Source: Paracentrotus lividus
Taxonomy: Eukaryota > Echinodermata > Echinoidea > Camarodonta > Echinidae
DNA: 64,000 bases
Direction: 5' to 3'
NCBI GenBank assembly: GCA_940671915.1
Contig: CALNVZ010000641.1
Span: forward strand, 8,810,658 to 8,874,657
Below, piece after piece: positions 33,486 through 45,300 of the stretch (position 1 is the first letter of the stretch; every line of letters starts with the position of its first letter). Both the position numbers and the translations under genes were made by a program. The notes below the pieces were generated by a model. That model saw nothing but the letters and a program-made list of their open reading frames with translations, did not search any database and was not told the DNA's origin.

Positions 33486-36400
33486 CCAAGACTTTGTCAT
33501 TATCAACCGGATGTCAAAAATACCGACATGTCCTTAAATCCCAAATGGTTTCCCCTATACATTTTCACATCTATAGGGAAGAGGTTTGACATTTCCTTTC
33601 CAATATTTATAAATCTCCTCCGCAATTATTAGCTCTTGTTCGACCGTGAGATTAAATGAAAGAAGTTCCTCTTATATATTATAATTATGTTGGTTTTTTT
33701 TTAAATCTCCTTTTTTTATTTTTTTTATTATGTTTGCAAATGCGATGCCAAATATTGTTTACTTTCCGTAATATAGCTTTCTGTAACTGTGGATGACCGG
33801 CGAGGGGGGGGGATAATGCTGAGTCACGTCTTTAAAGGTAGTATCATCCTTTTTCAAACTTGCGAAAACTAATGCAACTTGGCATAACTGTAGAATATGA
33901 TCGACCTATACTGTCTATCAATCTTACTGTCATAGGTTGCCTAGATCAGTAATACGAAACGAAAATCTGACTACCAATCTTGACCAGCTCTCCATCAACA
34001 TCGTTGATATTACAGCACGTGCAGCAAGGACCGTACACAACAATATACACACGGAGTATCAGCGTGCATTATTCTCTGCGCTAACGGTCAGCGGTTCGCA
34101 CCGTACGGTATATTTTTCGAGGTTCGAAAAAATAGGAATGAATTTTGATAATCGCAATATAATGAAACATACACATTTGAGCTTAATCATGTTGTGGAAG
34201 ATATAGTCATTGGTATACTACTATATCCTCTCAAAAGTAGAAATTTAATATTTTGCCTGCAAAAGGCTGACACTACCTTTAACACCTTTTCCGTAGTCAT
34301 TGGCGGATCCAAGTGAAGGCGTAGGGGGCCGCCCTCCGGCCCTGTGATTTGAAAACCGCCAACTGACAGCGTATGTAATTTTGGCGGCGCCCCCTATAGG
34401 ATAGGCCCAGTTTTTAAATCCAAAATCCGTGATCCGCCACTGTGAGTGCATGTAACAGTGATCTTCCTCCCAGTTTAAAAGGGTTAAAGGCCTATATCTC
34501 GACATGAAATGCCGCTTTTAACGTCCATTTTCTTTTCCTTTAACGTTTAGAGAATAAAAAGTAACAAAATATGAGGGACTAGATGAGAAAGCTGAAAGAA
34601 GATGGAAGATTCACTGATAAAAGCTAACTGAAGAACAATCAAAGTTAACAAGAAACGTGAAATACCAACCAAAATACGGTAAAGGAGAGAGAGAGATAGA
34701 GAGAGAGAGTAAGAGAGAGGGGGGGGACCGATTAATAGGAAAACGTCATATTCATTAAAAAAAAAAATAGAATAACAAGAACAAGAAGATGAAGAAGAAG
34801 AAAAAGAAGAAGAAGAAAGAAGAAAAAGAACTTTATGCCCATAATGCTGATAACCGTGTTGGTGCATGGTGTGGTATAGTGGTGGTGGTGTGGTGAAGTC
34901 GTTTCGAAAAATTGAAAGGGACGAAAAATCGGAGAACAAAAGTACCGTATTGTGGTGGTGGTGGTGATGCCGACCGTGTCAGGCGCGGATTCAAGAAAAT
35001 CGAATTGAATGCATTTCTCGGCCCAATTGCCTGGGGACAATTAAGCGGCTCTATTATGTTTACGCATGGGCCGATAAGTTCATTGTATGAAATCAGGCTG
35101 CGTCCGCTACTGGTGGTGATGATGGAATTGATCGAGGAGCCTGATGCCGACGATGAAGATAACCAGCATAGGCCTATTATGGCAAGGAAATAATATTCAT
35201 ACCGACAGTGAGATTAGAAAGAGAAAAACAAATAACAAATTAATAAAATTTAAGAATAACTTACGATCCAACTCACCAGTGAGAAATTCAAAAAGCGAAT
35301 GATATAATAGGAAATCCATTTTTAGAGGCTCATATTTCAAACCCATTTGTTTTTGCTGTCAACTCTTAACCTTTCCAAATAATTAGATAATACTTTCTTG
35401 AATCATAAATGTAAAGCATAATTGAGTAAATGCAAATGAAGATGTCAAGTCATATCCCTTTTTCAAGTTTTAAGAAAATGAAAGAAGACTGACGGAGTGA
35501 TCGAATGCTGTCCCTGCTGCATTGAATATGATTGCATGCGATGATATGTGACTCCTTTGAAAGCATCCACTCAGACTTTCATCCTTTGACAAAATGGATT
35601 TTGTACCTGACACCTTCATTTGCAATTTATTTGGTTGTGGCCGCTTACATTCATGATTTTTTAAAAAGTTTGTAAAGGTGAAGAGTTTGTCTTCAATTAT
35701 ATAATAGGAATAAATATCCAAAATAGATGAGCGGGGAATATGACCACTCCAAAAATGGATTACCTTTTTTCGATACGCAATGTAGGCTATAGAGAATAGA
35801 CCTATTTTTGTTGTTGTTGTTTGTTTGTTTGTTTTTTAAGGATACTCAGAATACTTCTTGGCTGGCCTGCCAAGAGAGCATTTTTTCAGCTTTTCTTTCT
35901 GTAGCAACAGATTTTGGCTTTTTGTGTGTTGAGCTATGGGAAAGAAAAGAAAAAAAACCCTAACCCTGGGTTGCATTAGTAATTAAAAAAAAAAAGAAAA
36001 AAGGAAGAAAATTCCAATGTCCATATGCATGCATGCCACAAAATATAAATGATAACGCTGTCGGAGATGAGTAAGCCTATATAACTCACTAGCATTTCAT
36101 TTATTTATTTCATCTATTTGTTTATCTTATCATTCTACAGTACTTCTCCGGAAAATATTTCAGGTTTGAATTAAAAAAAGGGGGGGGGGGATCGAGTCTG
36201 CTCTATTTCAGTTACATATTTTCTTTCTTTCTTTCTATCTGGAGGGACCTTTGTGTATGATTGGAGGAATTGAAATTTGAAAATCACTTCATAGCAGCAG
36301 CCAAGGCCGCGAAATCCAAATTGTCAGAAGTAAACTGAATGAAACATGATTTTAGAAGCCATATTCATCCTTTGCTTTGACCGGCAAGTTTATCTAGTTG

Positions 36401-37880
36401 CAGGATTCATTGCTGGAATTTACAACAAGGTCATGGAGGTAAGTAAAGTATGATTTATATAAATTTAGAAGAATTTCTGACTCTGTAACTAAATGGTGTC
36501 TCGTGAGCGAGCGGTTAGATGACATCACGGGCTCCCTTCGCGTCCGCCTAGCTTCCGCTGCATCGCCGCTTACCTGGCTGGTGGCGTGGTGACGCTGTGA
36601 TGATATGAGGAAGTGATTGACTTTTTTTTTTTAATGACAAAAAAACAGTCTCAAGCAGTGAATATACGTGTAGACTGTGTATGTGAATGCTTATTGGTGG
36701 TAGCTGATAATTATTTTATTAGAGACAATGTACAGGAACCTGATGGCCTAGCTGACTATTAAACGTTAATAAGATTCATCATAGATTGAATGACACTGAA
36801 CTTTACAGACTGAAGCTGAATTTCTGAAGTAGATCTAACGTTAGGCCAAACAGTTAGATCTAGAGGTCTATTACTGTAAGACTAACTTAACGGCTAAAGT
36901 AAAGTTAGATCTAACGTTAGATTCTACGGGCTAGATAGAGTCACTTTTATTATACTAATTTTTTTTTCTACCAGCCCTATTTATTAGGCCTAACTGTTAA
37001 TAGTAACAGATCTAGAGTTCTATAGATCCTAGAATCTACTTCACAACATTTTTAAAACTAGAATCTATAATTATAGTTAGATTATATTTTTTTAGATTAT
37101 AGTCTAACTAACCACATAATTTATTGGGGCTGGCATTAACTATACACAGGCTGTACTTTAACCACCCCTATTTACAGCGTAACTTTCAGTGATGATGAGC
37201 GCAAAGTAAATTATACTGGTCAATTTAATTAATCTAATGTTAAAATATCTATTTTAAACATCTATGATGTTTCACGTGTAACAACGACTAAAAATGAAAG
37301 TATATAAGAGCTTTTTGACTTACCAAAATGAATTTTCCGTTGGTCTTGTTTCTTCAAAAATTTTCGGTGCCATCGCTGCTATCTTTCAATGACGTCATTC
37401 GATTCATGACCTCCGTCCCATAATTCTGTGCGAATTAATTGAACAGCGCACGCACGGAGACGTGAAGTTGGAGCAGACGACGTTCCACTTCCGGATGACC
37501 TAACCTTGCAACTGAAATTAGAAATTACGTGGTGGATGTCTCTGTTTTCCAGTATTTTTCATCATATTTAGGCTATTACTTCACGTGAAATATTTGCAGA
37601 TGTCACCAATTCGAGGAAGGACCTTCACAGTCTGGATTCAATGTGAGTATGAATTATCTTGACCCCGAAATTTGTGATCAATTTTTTTTTTTCTCTCGAA
37701 AAAAAAAAATTCGCTAGAAACGTCTACTGACTCGTCAGTTCCCGTCGTCTTCGCGACGGGGCGGTCGGTTTAGCCTGGCATATGCCACACATCGAAATGC
37801 CTACAAGTTCGTTCGTACAGAGCCAGAGGACAATGCTTTTTGATTTTTGGCGCTCTGATTAGCTATCGCGTGGAGCTCCG
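33486..37880. repeat. Left copy of a 4.4 kb duplicated segment, ends at an N gap
   Basis: Collinear with 37906-42360 from ccaagactttgtcattatca to tggagctccg, with only scattered small indels and homopolymer differences. It carries a copy of the candidate HROB first exon (ATG GAG at 36433-36438 before gtaagtaaag). Contains MITEs at about 33833-34284 (TTTAAAGGTAGTATC ends), 34300-34442 and 34976-35112. It stops exactly at the N run. Confidence 0.85.
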
Positions 37881-37905
37881 NNNNNNNNNNNNNNNNNNNN
37901 NNNNN
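37881..37905. other. Assembly gap, 25 N
   Basis: Unresolved bases between the two copies of the 4.4 kb segment; same length as the gap at 12739. Confidence 0.99.
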
Positions 37906-40900
37906 CCAAGACTTTGTCATTATCAACCGGATGTCAAAAATACCGACATGTCCTTAAATCCCAAAGTGGTTTTCCCCTATACATTTTCACATCTATAGGG
38001 AAGAGGTTTGACATTTCCTTTCCAATATTTATAAATCTCCTCCGCAATTATTAGCTCTTGTTCGACCGTGAGATTAAATGAAAGAAGTTCCTCTTTATAT
38101 ATTATAATTATGTTGGTTTTTTTTTTAAATCTCCTTTTTTTTATTTTTTTTATTATGTTTGCAAATGCGATGCCAAATATTGTTTACTTTCCGTAATATT
38201 AGCTTTCTGTAACTGTGGATGACCGGCGAGGGGGGGGGATAATGCTGAGTCACGTCTTTAAAGGTAGTATCATCCTTTTTCAAACTTGCGAAAACTAATG
38301 CAACTTGGCATAACTGTAGAATATGATCGACCTATACTGTCTATCAATCTTACTGTCATAGGTTGCCTAGATCAGTAATACGAAACGAAAATCTGACTAC
38401 CAATCTTGACCAGCTCTCCATCAACATCGTTGATATTACAGCACGTGCAGCAAGGACCGTACACAACAATATACACACGGAGTATCAGCGTGCATTATTC
38501 TCTGCGCTAACGGTCAGCGGTTCGCACCGTACGGTATATTTTTCGAGGTTCGAAAAAATAGGAATGAATTTTGATAATCGCAATATAATGACAAACATAC
38601 ACATTTGAGCTTAATCATGTTGTGGGAAGATATAGTCATTGGTATACTACTATATCCTCTCAAAAGTAGAAATTTAATATTTTTGCCTGCAAAAGGCTGA
38701 CACTACCTTTAACACCTTTTCCGTAGTCATTGGCGGATCCAAGTGAAGGCGTAGGGGGGCCGCCCTCCGGCCCCTGTGATTTGAAAACCGCCAACTGACA
38801 GCGTATGTAATTTTGGCGGCGCCCCCTATAGGATAGGCCCAGTTTTTAAATCCAAATCCGTGATCCGCCACTGTGAGTGCATGTAACAGTGATCTTTCCT
38901 CCCAGTTTAAAAGGGTTAAAGGCCTATATCTCGACATGAAATGCCGCTTTTAACGTCCATTTTCTTTTCCTTTAACGTTTAGAGAATAAAAAGTAACAAA
39001 ATATGAGGGACTAGATGAGAAAGCTGAAAGAAGATGGAAGATTCACTGATAAAAGCTAACTGAAGAACAATCAAAGTTAACAAGAAACGTGAAATACCAA
39101 CCAAAATACGGTAAAGGAGAGAGAGAGAGAGATAGAGAGAGAGAGTAAGAGAGGGGGGGGGGAACCGATTATAGGAAAACGTCATATTCATAAAAAAAAA
39201 ATAGAATAACAAGAACAAGAAGATGAAGAAGAAGAAAAAGAAGAAGAAGAAAGAAGAAAAAGAACTTTATGCCCATAATGCTGATAACCGTGTTGGTGCA
39301 TGGTGGTGGTATAGTGGTGGTGGTGGTGGTGAAGTCGTTTCGAAAAATTGAAAGGGACGAAAAATCGGAGAAACAAAGTACCGTATTGGTGGTGGTGGTG
39401 GTGATGCCGACCGTGGTCAGGCGCGGATTCAAGAAAATCGAATTGAATGCATTTCTCGGGCCCAATTGCCTGGGGACAATTAAGCGGCTCTATTATGTTT
39501 ACGCATGGGCCCGATAAGTTCATTGTATGAAATCAGGCTGCGTCCGCTACTGGTGGTGATGATGGAATTGATCGAGGAGCCTGATGCCGACGATGAAGAT
39601 AACCAGCATAGGCCTATTATGGCAAAGGAAATAATATTCATACCGACAGTGAGATTAGAAAGAGAAAAACAAATAACAAATTAATAAAATTTAAGAATAA
39701 CTTACGATCCAACTCACCAGTGAGAAATTCAAAAAGCGAATGATATAATAGGAAATCCATTTTTAGAGGGCTCATATTTCAAACCCATTTGTTTTTGCTG
39801 TCAACTCTTAACCTTTCCAAATAATTAGATAATACCTTTCTTGAATCATAAATGTAAAGCATAATTGAGTAAATGGCAAATGAAGATGTCAAGTCATATC
39901 CCTTTTTCAAGTTTTAAGAAAATGAAAGAAGACTGACGGAGTGATCGAATGCTGTCCCTGCTGCATTGAATATGATTGCATGCGATGATATGTGACTCCT
40001 TTGAAAGCATCCACTCAGACTTTCATCCTTTGACAAAAATGGATTTTGTACCTGACACCTTCATTTGCAATTTATTTGGTTGTGGCCGCTTACATTCATG
40101 ATTTTTTAAAAAGTTTTGTAAAGGTGAAGAGTTTGTCTTCAATTATATAATAGGAATAAATATCCAAAATAGATGAGCGGGGAATATGACCACTCCAAAA
40201 ATGGATTACCTTTTTTCGATACGCAATGTAGGCCTATAGAGAATAGACCTATTTTTGTTTTGTTTGTTTGTTTGTTTGTTTGTTTTTTAAGGATACTCAG
40301 AATACTTCTTGGCTGGCCTGCCAAGAGAGCATTTTTTCAGCTTTTCTTTTCTGTAGCACAGATTTTGGCTTTTTGTGTGTTGAGCCTATGGGAAAGAAAA
40401 GAAAGAAAAACCCTAACCCTGGGTTGCATTAGTAATTAAAAAAAAAAAAGAAAAAAGGAAGAAAATTCCAATGTCCATATGCATGCATGCCACAGAAAAT
40501 ATAAATGATAACGCTGTCGGAGATGAGTAAGCCTATATTAACTCACTAGCATTTCATTTATTTATTTCATCTATTTGTTTTATCTTATCATTCTACAGTA
40601 CTTCTCCGGAAAATATTTCAGGTTTGAATTAAAAAGGGGGGGGGGGGATCGAGTCTGCTCTAATTTTCAGTTAGCATATTTTCTTTCTTTCTTTCTATCT
40701 GGAGGGGACCTTTGTGTATGATTGGAGGAATTGAAATTTGAAAATGTCACTTCATAGCAGCAGCCAAGGCCGCGAAATCCAAATTGTCAGAAGTAAACTG
40801 AATTGTAAACATGAATTTTAGAAGCCATATTCATCCTTTGCTTTGACCGGCAAGTTTATCTAGTTTGCAGGATTCATTGCTGGAATTTACAACAAGGTCA

Positions 40901-42360
40901 TGGAGGTAAGTAAAGTATGATTTATATAAATTTAGAAGAATTTCTGACTCTGTAACTAAATGGTGTCTCGTGAGCGAGCGGTTAGATGACATCACGGGCT
41001 CCCTTCGCGTCCGGCCTAGCTTCCGCTGCATCGCCGCTTACCTGGCTGGTGGCGTGGTGACGCTTGTGATGAATTGAGGAAGTGATTGACTTTTTTTTTT
41101 TAATGACAAAAAAACAGTCTCAAGCAGTGAATATACGTGTAGACTGTGTATGTGAATGCTTATTGGTGGTAGCTGATAATTATTTTATTAGAGACAATGT
41201 ACAGGAACCTGATGGCCTAGCTGACTATTAAACGTTAATAAGATTCATCATAGATTGAATGACACTGAACTTTACAGACTGAAGCTGAATTTCTGAAGTA
41301 GATCTAACGTTAGGCCAAACAGTTAGATCTAGAGGTCTATTACTGTAAGACCTAACTTAACGGCTAAAGTAAAGTTAGATCTAACGTTAGATTCTACGGG
41401 CTAGATAGAGTCACTTTTATTATACTAATTTTTTTTTTCTAGCCAGCCCTATTTATTAGGGCCTAACTGTTAATAGTAACAGATCTAGAGTTCTATAGAT
41501 CCTAGAATCTACTTCACAACATTTTTAAAACTAGAATCTATAAATTATAGTTAGATTATATTTTTTTAGATTATAGTCTAACTAACCATCATAATTTATT
41601 GGGCCTGGCATTAACTATACACAGGCTGTACTTTAACCACCCCTATTTACAGCGTAACTTTCAGTGATGATGAGCGCAAAGTAAATTATACTGGTCAATT
41701 TAATTAATCTAATGTTAAAATATCTATTTTAAACATCTATGATGTTTCACGTGTAACAACGACTAAAAATGAAAGTATATAAGAGCTTTTTGACTTACCA
41801 AAATGAATTTTCCGTTGGTCTTGTTTCTTCAAAAATTTTCGGTGCCATCGCTGCTATCTTTCAATGACGTCATTCGATTCATGACCTCCGTCCCATAATT
41901 CTGTGCGAAGAATTAATTGAACAGCGCACGCACGGAGACGTGAAGTTGGAGCAGACGACGTTCCACTTCCGGATGACCTAACCTTGCAACTGAAATTAGA
42001 AATTACGTGGTGGATGTCTCTGTTTTCCAGTATTTTTCATCATATTTAGCTATTACTTCACGTGAAATATTTGCAGATGTCACCAATTCGAGGAAGGACC
42101 TTCACAGTCTGGATTCAATGTGAGTATGAATTATCTTGACCCCGAAATTTGTGATCAATTTTTTTTTTTCTCTCGAAAAAAAAAAAATTCGCTAGAAACG
42201 TCTACTGACTCGTCAGTTCCCGTCGCTTCGCGACGGGGGCTGGTCGGTTTAGCCTGGCATATGCCACACATCGAAATGCCTACAAGTTCGTTCGTACAGA
42301 GCCAGAGGACAATGCTTTTTGATTTTTGGGCGCTCTGATTAGCTATCGCGTGGAGCTCCG
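37906..42360. repeat. Right copy of the 4.4 kb segment, contains the HROB 5' exon
   Basis: Starts at the base after the gap with the same ccaagactttgtcattatca and continues past tggagctccg into unique DNA, so it is the copy joined to HROB. It holds MITEs at about 38266-38712, 38729-38874 and 39417-39550, GA and GAA microsatellites at 39117-39150 and 39220-39262, and a cluster of TAGATCTAACGTTAG words at 41300-41400. Confidence 0.85.
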
Positions 42361-45300
42361 CCTCTAGCTGGTTGCGATGACTGAAGTGTGTTGACCGTAA
42401 GTGAACAACGCGACTCAGCTGTTCCCAATAAAGACCGCTTTTATCGTGCGCGCTGTCAATCATAACCAAAGTGGACCCATTTCGCAAGAAAAACTGCAAG
42501 ACTCGACTGCACAAAACGTGCGCCGCAAAGCCATTCTTTCAATACTTTTTAGAATAAAGAAGAGAAATAAAGAAGAGAAATATAAAAAGGAACTTCAACG
42601 AATCCACTGTCTGACTCCGCCCGACAGTTGAAAACGTATAAAGAAATGAGGACTTACCAAAAATTAATTACGAGTCTAAATTTTATTGTGACTTTTGTTC
42701 ATTGGAAGGCACAATGGTAGTGTATTTCAAATGCTAACGTGATCATTCGAGCGTCGTGCATACATGTATTTGTGGAGTAAAAATTTCTACGTGTGCCATG
42801 GGCATGGCACTTGTCTTGGATCTTCCTTTTACTATCCCTGCTGTTTTTTTTTTGGTTTGTTTTATTATTTCTCTCTTCACTGCTAGATCTGTAGATTTCT
42901 TGAGCGAAAGGAAAATATTATAGATCTAGACTCTATGCTTTTTTTTTTGCTTTTTTTGTAACGATTGTCATTTAAACTTCTTTCAAAATCTGTTCTCTGA
43001 GAAATAGTACATAGGAATATACTGTCTAAGGTTTCAATTCGGAAAAAGGCCTGTGCTGTAGCTAAATAAAAGTACATGTAGATCTCTAAATCTCTTGGAG
43101 AAAAACTAATGGACCAGGTTGTGAAATTTACACCCATACTCCATAGATCTCTAGATGGCATTTGGGCTACGAGGTCAATATTTTGTAGGGGCCTATTTAC
43201 ATTGTGTTTGCCCAGGGTGATAAGGATCAGAAGAGGTGCTGGTTCAAAAACAAAGATCATCACAAATTACTTGACCCATCCTCATTTCAATAAGGACACT
43301 AATTTGCACTAGGGCCTTTTTTCTCCTGCTTCTTTCTGTCTAAAATTGCATAAATTATTAATTTCCTTTCGTTTTGGACACAGGGATCTGGTGCTGGCCA
43401 TCTATTTCAAGTGGATGAAGATGACATTTTTAACAATGATGTAAGTAGAGATGTTGGTTTGAATGAAGAAAAAAAGTGTTCGAGATAATTTTTCCAATGT
43501 CACAACATTTGCTTTTGGTTAGTTGGCTGTAACTGTATCTATTCTTAATTTTCATCAGAATCTTTCATGCACTTAGTGCGATTAAACACCAGTATGTTTA
43601 TTACAGTAACATTGTAAGATATTTTGTTCTTAAATTTTCTGGTCACCTTTCATAGATCCTAGGTTAAATGAAGGATTGCGTGGATGAAATATGCAACTTG
43701 TGTTGAATATTGACACAATTATGTGAAATCATGTATTATTTGACACATTCAAAGATTCCTAATGCTTGACAAAAATAACAGAACCAATTGAAAAGATTAT
43801 ACAGTGCCCTAAAATTTGAAAAATTACTACATATTTTATCCCCTTAAACCAGGAGGAAAAATCAAATGTTTTCCCTGTGTCTGTTTACTTAATCATCCAC
43901 ACATTAAATCTTCATCATTTTCCCACTCTTTCAGAGTTTTCTTGAAGAACTAGAGGTGGTTGAGAAAGTTGAACGAGATGTCACAAGCTACAAGCAAAAA
44001 CCATCCCCTCGTGAACCCCAACAAAGTATTTTCAGCAAAAGCAATGATGCAGCTCCTTCCATACCCAGAACTGCAACATCAGTCATACCTCAAGCAAAGA
44101 CTCCTATTGGTGGGCAGGGCAGGAGGTTTTCATTCAAAAGCAAAACGTCGCCCGAGATACCACTCCCTCCTGATTTCGGTAACAACATATTACAAAGGAA
44201 CTCATCCTACAGCATTGGAGAGAAGATTGGCATTAGTGGGAACCAGAATAGTGGGTTAGTCCAATCAAATGTTGGTCATGGGGGTAATACTACTAAAAGT
44301 AGAAAAGATGTTGTTACTGTTGAGTCTAGTGCAAAGAGCAATAACCATCCACCTGAAAATATGGCAAAGATACCATCTCCACTTGCAAATGTGAGACAGC
44401 TGAATCGAAACCAATCGCGACCAGATGCAGGAACTTCAAACAAAGGCAGTGAAGTTCATAAACACAGTCTTGATGATATCCTTGATACATCCCTAGAAGA
44501 TTTCAGAAAGCCTCCTTCTGTTGTTGGTAGCCACAAGACAAAGAGTGTGGGGATGTTGCGACCTGTGGCATCGACGGCGCAGAGCAGCAGCTTACAAGTA
44601 CCCAGGCAAGAGGTTGCAGGGGGCATTGCTAGTACCCTTGGCACCCCTGGACAGAGAGTGGGGGGTGTCCAAAAGCTATCGATGAGGTCTCCACCTCAAG
44701 GCTCACACCACTCTCACCAAAAAGACTCTTTAAGAACAACTCTCAAACCACCCACAACACCTTCATCATCGAAAGTTAACTCATTGTCCCATAATCAGTA
44801 TAGTACTCACAGTGCAACCATGAACACACCTACATGTACCTCAGGTAGTAACTTCGGCGGAAGACAAAAGGGTCCACCTGTTCAACAGAGGAATCAGAAT
44901 GCAACTCAGTCTCCTGATGCTAGGTCGGGATATACATGTAACACCAGTCCAGAATCTAACCAGAGAGGGGGTGCGAGATCTTTTGTTAGAACGCCACAGT
45001 CGAGAGCAGGTGCATCATCGTATGATCAAACCCCACCTCCATCACTTCACCATGATCAAAGATATGGCACGCCAACTGCAAACAGGAATACAACTCCAGG
45101 GAATCCTGTTCGGACCCCGAATGTACGTGGTAGAGGCATGCAACAACACACTCAGTATCAACACACGCCTACAATGGGACATCACACCCCTGGAAGAGGA
45201 CACGCCCAGCAACACCACACCACTAGAGCAGGACACGCCCAGCAACATCACACCCCTAGAATGGGACACGCCCAGCAACAGTACACCCCCAGAATGGGAA

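Noticed and set aside
33937-34206. 89-codon frame, also present at 38363
   Set aside because: Both lie in the duplicated 4.4 kb segment inside a likely MITE, lack an ATG start, and resemble nothing known. The match reflects the duplication and not conservation of a protein.
34547-35040. Ser/Phe/Leu-rich frames of 100-130 codons on the - strand
   Set aside because: They come from GA and GAA microsatellites.
42077-42119. Possible HROB first exon with ATG
   Set aside because: Borders look like splice sites, but it ends in phase 1 while the next coding exon needs phase 0.
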